Counted from the first letter of the stretch, positions 8,212-15,938 are shown. The stretch is 32,848 nucleotides of DNA from Loigolactobacillus zhaoyuanensis (GCF_003946385.1 NZ_RHOE01000028.1:1-32848); one strand, 5' to 3'. The notes: generated from the letters alone by a model not told the origin. Translations and numbers: made by a program.

Positions 8212-8262
8212 TTTACAATCAACTAATTTCAGGTACAATGTACTTGTAGAGATGTACCTGAA
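8212..8262 (+). promoter_or_regulatory. mecA promoter with a palindrome over the -10 box
   Basis: TTTACA (8212-8217), a 16-bp spacer and TACAAT (8234-8239) form the promoter. TTCAGGTACA (8228-8237) and its exact complement TGTACCTGAA (8253-8262) flank the -10 and start region with a 15-bp gap. It could be an operator or a 5' hairpin. It is not a CIRCE element. Confidence 0.65.
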
Positions 8263-8286
8263 TTAGAAAAGCGGGGTGCAACAATC

Positions 8287-8994
8287 ATGGAAATGGAACG
8301 GATCAACGATAATACCATTCGAGTTTTATTGGAAAATGAAGACTTATCCGAGCGGGGCATCACGGTACTAGATTTGCTCGGTAATCATAAACAAATTGAA
8401 AATTTCTTTTACTCGATCCTCGAGGAAGTCGATACTGATCATCAATTCCAATCAAATGACGCGGTGACTTTTCAAGTGTTGCCAAATAAAAATGGATTGG
8501 AATTATTTATTAGTAAAAATGTACCAACTGACGGCTTGACCGAAGAGGATTTTGCTGGTAGTGATGACGAGGTCTCTGAGTTCATCAAACAACAGCTGTT
8601 GGCTAGCGACGGTGATGGTAAGCAACGTAAGACAACTTTGAAGTCAGCAGAAGTGGATGACGACGAAGATGATTACAGCACTTACCTGAATGATCCGGAT
8701 ACACCAACACGCGAAGTTGTTTTAAAAATTCAGGATTTCGAAAATGTGATTCAGTTAGCTAAAATTTTAAAGCTAGACGGTGCGGTTTCTAATCTGTTTA
8801 GATATAAGGACGCTTTCTATTTGCATTTGATTTTCTTTGTTAATGAAACTTCCGAAGGCTCGATCAAGGATGAGTTAGCGATCGCGTTGGAATACGCTGA
8901 TCGAACTAACGTTACACCTGATGTTTTATCAGAATATGGTAAAAAGTTAATGGAGAAGTCGGCTTTAGAGCTGCTACGTTTTTACTTCAAATAA
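8287..8994 (+). CDS. mecA: ClpC adaptor protein MecA
   Basis: MecA delivers substrates to the ClpC(P) protease and controls competence and other regulators. The N-terminus MEMERINDNTIRV matches the family (MEIERINEHTV in Bacillus). There is an N-terminal substrate-binding domain (about 1-100), an acidic linker rich in D/E around 115-140 (VDDDEDDYS), and a C-terminal ClpC-binding domain. The length of 235 residues is normal. GGGGTG precedes the ATG. It is monocistronic, between its own palindrome-bearing promoter and a strong terminator. Confidence 0.93.
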   Translation: MEMERINDNTIRVLLENEDLSERGITVLDLLGNHKQIENFFYSILEEVDTDHQFQSNDAVTFQVLPNKNGLELFISKNVPTDGLTEEDFAGSDDEVSEFIKQQLLASDGDGKQRKTTLKSAEVDDDEDDYSTYLNDPDTPTREVVLKIQDFENVIQLAKILKLDGAVSNLFRYKDAFYLHLIFFVNETSEGSIKDELAIALEYADRTNVTPDVLSEYGKKLMEKSALELLRFYFK

Positions 8995-9002
8995 CACACC
9001 GA

Positions 9003-9029
9003 AACGCCGCTGACAATGCGGCGTTTTTT
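9003..9029 (+). terminator. mecA terminator
   Basis: A GC-rich stem AACGCCGC/GCGGCGTT with a 7-nt loop is followed by four further T residues (six T in the run). Confidence 0.9.
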
Positions 9030-9049
9030 GTTGCCTCAATTTTAGTGAC

Positions 9050-9088
9050 AAAAAGACCATCCGCTGAAAGTAGCAGATGGTCTTTTTT
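9050..9088. terminator. Bidirectional terminator between mecA and nrdF
   Basis: AAAAAGACCATC (9050-9061) pairs with GATGGTCTTTTT (9076-9087), with an inner GCT/AGC stem. The A and T tracts allow it to end nrdF on the minus strand as well as read-through from mecA. Confidence 0.85.
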
Positions 9089-9096
9089 GGTGCGTT

Positions 9097-10083
9097 TTAT
9101 TTAGCTTTTGGTTCTTTGGGGCCACCGATAGTATAATCGTTGTCGCGCATCGCTTCAACTTCGCCTAAGCGATAGCCGTTACCGACTTGGGAGAAGAAAT
9201 CATGGTTAGCGGTGGAAGTCGAGATACCGTTCATCACGATTGGATTAACGTCGCTTTCGGTGTCAGGGAATAACGGTGTTTGACCTAAATTCATTAGCGC
9301 TTTGTTGGCGTTATAACGGATAAAGGTCAGCACTTCTTCGGTCCAGCCGACTTGATTGTAGAGTAAATGGGTATACTTTTCTTCGTTAGCGTAGAGCTTA
9401 TAAAGAAAATCAAACATCCAATCTTGTAGCGATTGTTGTTCATTCTGACCTAGCTGGTTAAAGCCGAGCTGGAATTTATAGCCAATATACGTGCCGTGGA
9501 CGGATTCATCACGTAAAATCAATTTAATGATCTCAGCAACGTTGGCTAATTTATTGTTCCCCAAGTAATAAAGTGGGGTGTAAAAACCTGAATAGAATAA
9601 ACAAGTTTCTAAGAAAACATTGGCGATTTTTTTCTTCAATGGATCAGTTTCGTTATGATAGATCTGATTGATCCAACGCGCTTTATTTTGTAGAAATTCT
9701 TCGCTGTCACTCCACTTGAAGATTTCGGTGATCTCAGTGTCTGTATTTAAGGTTGAGAAAATAGTTGAGTAACTTTTAGCGTGAACGGATTCCATAAATT
9801 GGATATTGTTTAAGACGGCCGTTTCGTGCGGCGTGCGTACGTCTTTGCGTAAGGCCGCCAAGCCATCTTGTGATTGTAGCGTGTCTAATAAGGTTAGACC
9901 ACCAAAAACATGGCCAACGACCCACTGGTGGGTGTCATCTAGAGTCCGCCAATCATCTAAGTCATTGGAAACGGGGATCCGCGTGTCCAGCCAAAATTGT
10001 TCAGTTAATTTCTCCCAAGTTGCTTTATCGATCGCGTCAGAAACTGCATTCCAGTTAACTGCCGCATAATTTTTATCTACCAT
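9097..10083 (-). CDS. nrdF: Class Ib ribonucleoside-diphosphate reductase, beta subunit
   Basis: This radical-generating dimetal subunit of the aerobic reductase pairs with NrdE. Helices with the metal ligands are recognisable: ETAVLNNIQFMESVHAKSYS (Glu and His ligands), the LFYSGFYTPLYY segment with the candidate radical tyrosine, and RDESVHGTYIGYKFQ. I chose the ATG at 10083-10081 (328 aa): GAAAGGGAG is well spaced before it and NrdF proteins begin close to this point. The longer frame reading to 10140 runs through the LIR element A. It is the third gene of nrdH-nrdE-nrdF. No NrdI flavodoxin, normally needed to build its manganese cofactor, is encoded nearby. Confidence 0.96.
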   Translation of the reverse strand: MVDKNYAAVNWNAVSDAIDKATWEKLTEQFWLDTRIPVSNDLDDWRTLDDTHQWVVGHVFGGLTLLDTLQSQDGLAALRKDVRTPHETAVLNNIQFMESVHAKSYSTIFSTLNTDTEITEIFKWSDSEEFLQNKARWINQIYHNETDPLKKKIANVFLETCLFYSGFYTPLYYLGNNKLANVAEIIKLILRDESVHGTYIGYKFQLGFNQLGQNEQQSLQDWMFDFLYKLYANEEKYTHLLYNQVGWTEEVLTFIRYNANKALMNLGQTPLFPDTESDVNPIVMNGISTSTANHDFFSQVGNGYRLGEVEAMRDNDYTIGGPKEPKAK

Positions 10084-10101
10084 GATGAACTCCCTTTCAG
10101 A

Positions 10102-10160
10102 GTGATCAAAAAGGCGCTCGATAAGCGTAGCTAGACGCAAGAAGCTGCCTTTTTGATCAC
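10102..10160 (+). repeat. LIR element copy A (internally deleted, 59 bp)
   Basis: Outer arms GTGATCAAAAAGGC (10102-10115) and GCCTTTTTGATCAC (10147-10160) are perfectly complementary. The interior keeps only GATAAGCGTAGCTAGACGC, which matches the right half of other copies. It lies between nrdE and nrdF, so it would form a hairpin inside that transcript. Confidence 0.75.
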
Positions 10161-10191
10161 GTTTCCGCTATTTTAATTACTGATATGCCGC

Positions 10192-12363
10192 CTAAATAAC
10201 ACAGCTTTCGCAAGCATTTGAGCCGATTTCGTCTTCGTCATCGGTGTACGTGCGAATGTAGTAAATTGACTTGATACCTTTGTTATAGGCGTAGTTGCGC
10301 AAGATATTTAGGTCACGTGTCGTCATTTTATCCGTTTCGCCATTTTTCCATTCGTACAAGCCAGTTGGAATCGTTGAGCGCATGAATAAGGTCATACTCA
10401 TACCCTGGTCGACGTGCTGCTGGGCCGTTGCGTAAATATCGATCACGTGCCGCATATCCATGTCGTAAGCTGACGTGTAGTAAGGCATCGTGTCGTTAGA
10501 AAGGTAAGGCGCTGGATAATAGATCGTGCCGATTTTCTTTTCTTGGCGGTCTTCTATTCGGTTAACGATCGGCTGCAAACTAGCAGAAGTATCATTAATG
10601 TAGGAGATCGAGCCATTTGGCGCTACAGCTAAGCGGTTCTGGTGATAAAGACCATCGCGCATAACGTCGGCTTTAAGTGCTTGCCAATCAGCAATCGTGG
10701 GGATGAAAACATCTTTGAATAAGCCTTTAACTTTAGCGGTTTCTGGTTGCCACGTTTTTTGCGTGTATTGGTCAAAATAACTGCCGTCCGCGTATTTACT
10801 CTTGTCAAAGTTGGCAAACGTTTCTTTGCGTTCACTGGCAATTTCGTTGGAAGCTTTCAAGGTCCAGTAATTCAGCAACATAAAGTAAATATTAGTGAAA
10901 TCAAGGCTTTCTTGATCGCCATACATCATATGTTCCTTGGCAAAATAGCTGTGTAAGCCCATGGCACCAAGGCCAATGGTGTGCGCTAAGTGGTTGCCGT
11001 GTTGTACAGAAGGGACGACATCGATATTTGAATTATCAGTGACGTAGGTCAACGCGCGCACCATCGTTTTGACTGAATGGCCGAAATCAGGGGCGTGCAT
11101 TAAGTTCGGAATATTGGTTGAGCCTAAGTTACAGCTGATATCCGTGCCTAGTTCATCATATTTTTGTTCATTATTGATGATCGAAGGTTGTTGAACTTGT
11201 AAAACTTCTGAACATAAATTACTCATAATGATTTTACCGTCGATTGGGTTGGCACGGTTGGCAGTATCCACGTTAATAATGTATGGATAGCCAGATTCTT
11301 GTTGTAACTTGCTGATTTCATTTTCCAAATCACGGGCTTTGATCTGCTTGCGGTGGATCGTCGGGTTAGCCACTAAGTTATCGTATTCTGCAGTGATATC
11401 CACGTAAGAGAAGGGCTGACCATAAACGCGCTCCACGTCGTAAGGACTGAATAAGTACATATCAGCATTTTGGCGGGCAAGTTCGTAAAACTTGTCGGGA
11501 ACCACAACGCCAAGTGATAAAGTTTTCAGACGATATTTTTCATCGGCGTTTTCTTTTTTAGCACCAAGAAAAGCAATGATGTCGGGATGGAAGACGTTTA
11601 AATAAACGACGCCGGCACCTTGGCGCTGGCCTAATTGATTGGAGTAGCTGAAAGAATCCTCCAATAATTTCATGACTGGGAGAACGCCAGATGCTGCACC
11701 TTCCACGTGTTTGATGGGGTCGCCTGCACCACGCAAGTTAGTCAAGGTGATACCAACGCCGCCACCAATCCGCGATAGCTGTAGGGCCGAATTGATCGTG
11801 CGGCCAATTGAATTCATATCGTCGGTAGCTTGTAATAGGAAACAAGAAACCAATTCACCACGACGGGCACGGCCAGCATTTAAGAAGCTAGGAGTTGCAG
11901 GCTGGTAGCGTTGGTGGATCATTTCACCAGCGATATCGCGGGCAACTTGTTCGTCACCATCGGCAAAATACAACGCATTGATCAAAACGCGGTCGGCAAA
12001 ATTTTCTAAGTAATAGGCGTTGTCATCGGTTTTAAGCGCGTATTGAGCGTAAAACTTGTAGGCGGCCATAAATGATTTGAAGTGGAAATTGGCGGCGGCT
12101 AAGTCGTCGTGCAAACTTTCCATAAACGTCAATGAATATTTGCTGAGAAAGTCAGTTTCTAAATAGTGGTGTTTAATTAAGTAATCTAAGCGGGCTTCAA
12201 AGCTCGGGAATTTTTTAGTGTTGGGTTCAACGTTTTCGCTTAAGAAAGCTTGCAGCGCTTCCTGATCTTTTTGCAACGGGATTTGGCCGTCGACAGGGAT
12301 GTTGATCTGGTTATTCAGCGCATAATAGGACACGTTTTGGGTATCGATCGTTTTTAAAGACAA
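10192..12363 (-). CDS. nrdE: Class Ib ribonucleoside-diphosphate reductase, alpha subunit
   Basis: This is the catalytic subunit of the aerobic reductase. There is no N-terminal ATP cone, as is usual for class Ib. Recognisable parts are ATPSFLNAGRARRGELVSCF, with a substrate-site cysteine, RIGGGVGI, NLCSEV (active-site Cys with Glu), PNGSISYINDTSAS, and the C-terminal shuttle pair CESC (Cys718, Cys721) that is re-reduced by NrdH. It has 723 residues. The start is a TTG at 12363-12361 with AGGA six bases upstream, and the following MSLKTID fits family N-termini. A hairpin with a T-run separates it from nrdH. Confidence 0.97.
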   Translation of the reverse strand: MSLKTIDTQNVSYYALNNQINIPVDGQIPLQKDQEALQAFLSENVEPNTKKFPSFEARLDYLIKHHYLETDFLSKYSLTFMESLHDDLAAANFHFKSFMAAYKFYAQYALKTDDNAYYLENFADRVLINALYFADGDEQVARDIAGEMIHQRYQPATPSFLNAGRARRGELVSCFLLQATDDMNSIGRTINSALQLSRIGGGVGITLTNLRGAGDPIKHVEGAASGVLPVMKLLEDSFSYSNQLGQRQGAGVVYLNVFHPDIIAFLGAKKENADEKYRLKTLSLGVVVPDKFYELARQNADMYLFSPYDVERVYGQPFSYVDITAEYDNLVANPTIHRKQIKARDLENEISKLQQESGYPYIINVDTANRANPIDGKIIMSNLCSEVLQVQQPSIINNEQKYDELGTDISCNLGSTNIPNLMHAPDFGHSVKTMVRALTYVTDNSNIDVVPSVQHGNHLAHTIGLGAMGLHSYFAKEHMMYGDQESLDFTNIYFMLLNYWTLKASNEIASERKETFANFDKSKYADGSYFDQYTQKTWQPETAKVKGLFKDVFIPTIADWQALKADVMRDGLYHQNRLAVAPNGSISYINDTSASLQPIVNRIEDRQEKKIGTIYYPAPYLSNDTMPYYTSAYDMDMRHVIDIYATAQQHVDQGMSMTLFMRSTIPTGLYEWKNGETDKMTTRDLNILRNYAYNKGIKSIYYIRTYTDDEDEIGSNACESCVI

Positions 12364-12409
12364 GTTAGTTCCTACTTTCTATATAAGGTGGCAAAGATGC
12401 AACAGCAGG

Positions 12410-12475
12410 TAAAAATAAAAAGCACAAGATCAGAATCGCCCAGCGAATTTAGCTGCGCTTACGTGATCATGTGCT
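12410..12475 (-). terminator. Terminator or attenuator between nrdH and nrdE
   Basis: On the minus strand AGCACATGATCA (12475-12464) pairs with TGATCTTGTGCT (12432-12421) with one mismatch, encloses a second small stem, and is followed by TTTTTATTTTTA. It should end part of the transcripts after nrdH. Confidence 0.75.
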
Positions 12476-12499
12476 AGCAAGAATTGTCAGTGGCGGCGC

Positions 12500-12727
12500 T
12501 TAGACCGCTAATTGCCGCAATTGATCGGGCCGGAAGCCGAAGAAACTAACGTTATTGGCTTCAACCACTGGTGTTGCCTGGAACCCTTTTTCCTTCAAAT
12601 AATCAACATATTCAGGTTCTTGGTCCAAATTATGTTCAGTAAAAGGAATATCATGTTCGTTTAAGAAACGTTCGGTCATGCGGCATTGGACACAGCCATT
12701 TTTGGTGTACACGGTTAGATTATTCAT
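12500..12727 (-). CDS. nrdH: NrdH glutaredoxin-like redoxin
   Basis: NrdH is a small redoxin that reduces NrdE, itself reduced by thioredoxin reductase. The redox motif is CVQC (Cys12, Cys15), the NrdH-type form. The C-terminal WSGFRPD-like segment appears as SFFGFRPDQL. I chose the ATG at 12727-12725 (75 aa), because AAAGGA sits nine bases upstream and the sequence then begins MNNLTVYTKNGC. An upstream TTG (12736) would sit directly on the ribosome site. It is the first gene of the aerobic reductase cluster. Confidence 0.95.
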   Translation of the reverse strand: MNNLTVYTKNGCVQCRMTERFLNEHDIPFTEHNLDQEPEYVDYLKEKGFQATPVVEANNVSFFGFRPDQLRQLAV

Positions 12728-12836
12728 TGCAGTCAATCCTTTTCTATTTTAAGCGTTCTTACTTTTTTGATGGAGAAATATGTTCACCAAAACCGTGACG
12801 CTATATTGTTTAAATAATATTTGTGTTTGTGTTCTC

Positions 12837-12920
12837 AGTATAAAGGGTCACTAACGAAAAATCAACAAAAAAACACCATATTTTGTGTTTGTAATATTTC
12901 TTAAACACAAAATGTGGTGT
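12837..12920 (-). promoter_or_regulatory. nrdH promoter with tandem NrdR boxes
   Basis: On the minus strand TTGATT (12865-12860), 17 bp and TATACT (12842-12837) form the promoter. Just upstream lie ACACCATATTTTGTGT (12873-12888, 14 of 16 matches to ACACWATATATWGTGT) and ACACAAAATGTGGTGT (12905-12920, 13 of 16). The 32-bp spacing, about three helical turns, is typical for paired NrdR boxes. The two boxes also form one larger inverted repeat. Confidence 0.85.
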
Positions 12921-12924
12921 GTGA

Positions 12925-12952
12925 TTGTTTGCCGTGGTTTTTCTGGTAAAAT
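12925..12952 (+). promoter_or_regulatory. Divergent promoter toward the methyltransferase gene
   Basis: TTGTTT (12925-12930), a 16-bp spacer and TAAAAT (12947-12952) form a plausible plus-strand promoter directly beside NrdR box 2. The transcript would have a leader of about 155 nt. Confidence 0.45.
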
Positions 12953-12991
12953 AAGTTTAACACAGAAAAGTGGCGTACGGGGAAAATCTTT

Positions 12992-13036
12992 CTTAGTTTT
13001 AGCGAAGCGTGGCGCAAAAGGCGCTTGGCTACTAAG
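12992..13036 (+). other. Stem-loop in the methyltransferase leader, possible LIR remnant
   Basis: CTTAG/CTAAG, TAGC/GCTA and AAGCG/CGCTT stack into one interrupted stem. The inner sequence GTGGCGCAAAAGGCGCTT resembles the left end of LIR elements (GTGNNNCAAAAGGCGCT), so it may be a truncated copy. No convincing gene is seen in 12953-13113. Confidence 0.35.
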
Positions 13037-13113
13037 TATCCGGCGCATAAAAAAATTATTAGCGTTCCTGACTGATGAATTAGCTTAATCGTGAAGTAGA
13101 AAGGAAATTAATT

Positions 13114-13716
13114 TTGGCAAATTATTATTACTCGAAAAATCCAGATGTGGTTCATAATCAACAAGAATGGGAATTTACGCTGCGTGGGCAGGCGCTGACT
13201 TTTGTTACCGATAATGGGGTGTTTTCAAAGCGGACAGTCGATTTTGGGACACGGACGTTATTGGATACATTTGATTTTGCGGCGCTCCCAGCAGGACCAT
13301 TATTGGATGTTGGCGCTGGCTACGGGCCGATCGGCTTGACCTTGGCTAAGGAGCAACCGCAGCGGCACGTTGATCTGGTCGATGTTAACGAGTTGGCGCT
13401 TAGTTTGGCCCGGGAAAATGCGCAGCGTAACCAAATCAGCAACGTCACTATTTTTTCATCCGATCAATACGCTGCGGTCACTGATCAATACGCGGCAATT
13501 TTGACTAATCCGCCGATTCGTGCTGGTAAGCCAGTGGTCCACGGGATTTTAAGCGGCGCCTACGCTCATTTATTACCTGGTGGCGTGCTGACCGTCGTGA
13601 TCCAGAAAAAGCAAGGCGCACCATCGGCCCAACAAAAAATGCAAGAAGTTTTTGGTAATGTAGCGGTTTTGGCTAAAAATAAAGGCTACTTCATTTTACA
13701 AAGTCGTCGGGCGTGA
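13114..13716 (+). CDS. Class I SAM-dependent methyltransferase, RsmC-like
   Basis: This is a methyltransferase of the small-domain RsmC type, probably acting on 16S rRNA guanine. Motif I is LLDVGAGYGPIG (63-74) and the catalytic NPP motif is NPPIRAGK (132-139), with the acceptor-positioning Asn132. The N-terminus YYYSKNPDV and FTLRGQ are typical of this Firmicute family. The 200-residue length equals the single-domain versions, lacking the extra N-terminal domain of E. coli RsmC. The start is TTG at 13114 with AAAGGAAA upstream. It lies divergent from nrdH and may share the NrdR-box region. Confidence 0.85.
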   Translation: MANYYYSKNPDVVHNQQEWEFTLRGQALTFVTDNGVFSKRTVDFGTRTLLDTFDFAALPAGPLLDVGAGYGPIGLTLAKEQPQRHVDLVDVNELALSLARENAQRNQISNVTIFSSDQYAAVTDQYAAILTNPPIRAGKPVVHGILSGAYAHLLPGGVLTVVIQKKQGAPSAQQKMQEVFGNVAVLAKNKGYFILQSRRA

Positions 13717-13844
13717 TTAATGCGGTTACAAGCCGGATTGTGGTAAACTGTACTTATAGAAGATAGTGTGTTTAAACGGCGCTCAGACATTGCGCTACAC
13801 GCTGATTTGGCGTTCTTTATTTTGAAATATGAGGAGGCTCACTT

Positions 13845-14189
13845 ATGAAAACAGGACAAAAGCTTTTACTTGGTATTGGTGTGACGGCTGCCGTTGCCGC
13901 GGCTGGTGCGTACTTGGCGGCGGATGCGGTAATGAACAAGTTGCAGAACCACAAAAAACGTAATCGTATTAAAGGTTATGTTAAGGATAATTTAAATGGT
14001 AATCAGCGGGTAATGGACTTCGTTGATCGGTTAAATGACGATGATATTGATCATTTATTGCATATGGCGGATAAGTTTGGTGATGTTCGTGAGCGAGTGA
14101 GCCAATATTCCGATCGTTTTCAAGATAAAGCCAGCGACTGGCGTGACGTCTTAAAGGATTATATGGCGCAAAAACGACACGAAGATTAG
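13845..14189 (+). CDS. Small membrane-anchored protein, unknown (YtxH-like)
   Basis: I do not recognise a specific family with certainty. The 114-residue protein has one N-terminal hydrophobic segment (about residues 7-27, LLLGIGVTAAVAAAGAYLAA) followed by a basic stretch KNHKKR-like and a long charged helix, so it is probably anchored with the C-terminus in the cytosol. The layout resembles YtxH-type general-stress proteins, but sequence support is weak. GGAGG precedes the ATG. LIR copy B starts 3 bp after its stop codon. Confidence 0.7.
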   Translation: MKTGQKLLLGIGVTAAVAAAGAYLAADAVMNKLQNHKKRNRIKGYVKDNLNGNQRVMDFVDRLNDDDIDHLLHMADKFGDVRERVSQYSDRFQDKASDWRDVLKDYMAQKRHED

Positions 14190-14192
14190 CCA

Positions 14193-14303
14193 GTGTCACA
14201 AAAGGCGCTCAGCTTATGAGCACTAGCATAGATTGGCGAATAATTCACGTAGTGGATTATTTGACAATTGTCGCTAGGCGGAATAAGTTGCCTTTTGTGA
14301 CAC
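14193..14303 (+). repeat. LIR element copy B
   Basis: The outer arms GTGTCACAAAAGGC (14193-14206) and GCCTTTTGTGACAC (14290-14303) are perfectly complementary. Inside follow CAGCTTAT/ATAAGTTG, CTAGC/GCTAG, ATTG/CAAT and the apex AATAATTCAC-GTA-GTGGATTATT. It has the forward orientation and is 111 bp long. Confidence 0.9.
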
Positions 14304-14357
14304 GTTGTTGCGACATCCGGTGAGTGGTGTGGGCAAAGTCGTTTCAGGGCACACCTC

Positions 14358-14390
14358 AGATTAGCCAGTGTCACAACAGGCGTCCAGCTT
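14358..14390 (+). repeat. Duplicated gene-tail plus LIR left end
   Basis: These 33 bases repeat 14183-14215 with three differences. The first 19 are identical: the end of the preceding gene including its stop codon and the start of LIR copy B. It is therefore a duplication of the gene-element junction, 175 bp downstream. Confidence 0.8.
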
Positions 14391-14427
14391 TAAATAAAAT
14401 AGGCGTAATAGCCTATTTTATTTAAAG
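14388..14427. terminator. Perfect 17-bp hairpin before the aldo/keto reductase gene
   Basis: CTTTAAATAAAATAGGC pairs perfectly with GCCTATTTTATTTAAAG across GTAATA. It has AT-rich outer arms but no long separate T-run, so it is a terminator-like hairpin in either direction. Confidence 0.6.
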
Positions 14428-14475
14428 TGTTAATTGTAAGTATTAGTATGACAATAAAATATAGAGGCGAATGAG

Positions 14476-15321
14476 ATGCAGGAAATTAAGTTTCAACGGA
14501 CAACGTTGCCAGCTTTAGGGATGGGCACGTGGCATATGGGTGAGCAGTCGGCGCAACGAGAAGCCGAATTAACGGCGTTACGCTACGGCTTGGATCATGG
14601 TTTGACTGTGATCGACACTGCGGAAATGTATGGTGAAGGACGCTCAGAATCATTGGTTGGTGCCGCGATTCAATCGTATCAGCGCGGGGATTTATTTTTA
14701 ATTTCTAAATTCTATCCACAAAACGCGACTAAGCAGCGAATGCGGCAAAGTCTTGACGCTAGTTTACGGCGGTTGGGGACGGATTATCTTGATTTGTACT
14801 TATTGCATTGGCGTGGTGGCGTGCCGTTAAGCGAAACTGTCGCTGGTTTGGAAGACTTGAAGCGTGCCGGCAAGATCCGTTATTGGGGCGTTTCTAATTT
14901 TGATCAGGTTGATCTGCTGGAATTGTCACAAATTAACGGTGGGCAGCATTTGGCCGCTAATGAAGATCTGTACAATTTAGGTGCGCGCGGGGTCGAATTT
15001 GACGTGCTTCCGTGGCAGCAGAAACGGGCAATTCCGTTTATTGCCTATTCGCCAGTGGCTCAAGGGGATGTTCGCGGCCGCCTGACTGAAAATACGGCTG
15101 TGCAGCAGGTCGCACAGGCGCATCAAATAACTGCGCACCAAGTTTTATTGGCGTGGACTTTGCGCCAGCCCAACTTATTGGCGATTCCGCAGACTAGCAA
15201 CTGGCAACACATGCAGGAAAATATTGCCGCGGCGGCAGTTACTTTGACGCCGGCTGAACTAGCTGCGTTGGATCAAGCCTTTCCTGGGCCGACACGCAAG
15301 CAGCCTTTAGAAATCATTTAA
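14476..15321 (+). CDS. Aldo/keto reductase
   Basis: This is an NADPH-dependent oxidoreductase of the AKR superfamily. The catalytic tetrad is complete: Asp47 and Tyr52 (DTAEMYGEG), Lys78 (SKFYP) and His111 (LLHWRGG). Later WGVSNF and SPVAQG support the TIM-barrel fold and cofactor site. The length is 281 residues. AGAGG precedes the ATG at 14476. The physiological substrate cannot be told. It stands alone between LIR copy B and tadA. Confidence 0.93.
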   Translation: MQEIKFQRTTLPALGMGTWHMGEQSAQREAELTALRYGLDHGLTVIDTAEMYGEGRSESLVGAAIQSYQRGDLFLISKFYPQNATKQRMRQSLDASLRRLGTDYLDLYLLHWRGGVPLSETVAGLEDLKRAGKIRYWGVSNFDQVDLLELSQINGGQHLAANEDLYNLGARGVEFDVLPWQQKRAIPFIAYSPVAQGDVRGRLTENTAVQQVAQAHQITAHQVLLAWTLRQPNLLAIPQTSNWQHMQENIAAAAVTLTPAELAALDQAFPGPTRKQPLEII

Positions 15322-15378
15322 GTTTGTGGTCACAAAGATATGCTAAAATAAGGTATCAGTGTAGAAATAGGTGAGTTG

Positions 15379-15906
15379 ATGGGACAGTTTACAACTGCGG
15401 AAAAAGAAAATTACATGCGCGAGGCGTTATTTGAAGCCCGTTCAGCCGCCCAGATCGGTGAAGTTCCGATCGGCGCTGTTGTGGTTCAAGCAGGCAAAAT
15501 TATTGGTCGCGGGCATAATTTGCGTGAGCATACGCAAGACGCCACCACCCACGCCGAAATTTTAGCGATCCAAGAAGCTTGCTTAACTGTAAAAAGTTGG
15601 CGCTTAGAGGATGCGGCGATTTTTGTGACTTTGGAGCCTTGTCCCATGTGCAGTGGCGCGATCATTAATTCACGGCTGGCGGCGGTCTATTATGGTGCGG
15701 CGGACCCGAAAGCGGGTACGGCAGGCACTTTTATGAATTTATTGACTGACCAGCGCTTTAACCATCAAGCCACCGTCGAAAGCGGCGTGCTGGCCGAGGA
15801 CGCGCAAGCGCAGCTACAACAATTTTTTCGCGCAATTCGGGCGCGGCGTAAAGCAACTAAACAAGCAGCTCAGAAAAAATTAACAGAAGATGACGTAAAG
15901 GACTAG
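15379..15906 (+). CDS. tadA: tRNA-specific adenosine deaminase
   Basis: TadA converts the wobble adenosine of tRNA-Arg(ACG) to inosine. The cytidine-deaminase fold motifs are present: HAE (His58, Glu60) and PCPMC (Cys88, Cys91), which bind the catalytic zinc. GAVVV and the Ala/Lys-rich basic C-terminal tail fit the family. I prefer the ATG at 15379 (175 aa), although a TTG directly before it at 15376 could also be used; AGGTGA lies upstream. It is followed by the SRP RNA gene, the usual order in lactobacilli. Confidence 0.95.
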   Translation: MGQFTTAEKENYMREALFEARSAAQIGEVPIGAVVVQAGKIIGRGHNLREHTQDATTHAEILAIQEACLTVKSWRLEDAAIFVTLEPCPMCSGAIINSRLAAVYYGAADPKAGTAGTFMNLLTDQRFNHQATVESGVLAEDAQAQLQQFFRAIRARRKATKQAAQKKLTEDDVKD

Positions 15907-15926
15907 CTTTTTTGGGCCAGGTCTAA

Positions 15927-15932
15927 TATAAT
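15927..15932 (+). promoter_or_regulatory. -10 box of the SRP RNA gene
   Basis: A perfect TATAAT sits about 7 bp before the proposed RNA start. The -35 region (TAGCTT) is poor. Confidence 0.55.
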
Positions 15933-15938
15933 AAGTAT

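Noticed and set aside
12871-12922. Large inverted repeat read as a minus-strand terminator
   Set aside because: The T-rich stretch fits, but no gene precedes it on that strand; both arms are better explained as NrdR boxes.
12851-13088. Two small overlapping open frames (65 aa minus, 67 aa plus) between nrdH and the methyltransferase gene
   Set aside because: They run through the NrdR boxes and promoters, have no ribosome site and show low-complexity composition.
13768-13825. Possible further LIR remnant before the YtxH-like gene
   Set aside because: GTGTTTAAACGGCGCTCAGA resembles a left end, but no arm pairs convincingly and the rest does not align.
14186-14374. Minus-strand open frame starting MTLANLR, and a similar one at 13981-14199
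   Set aside because: They share a start only because of the duplicated gene-end/LIR junction and lack ribosome sites.
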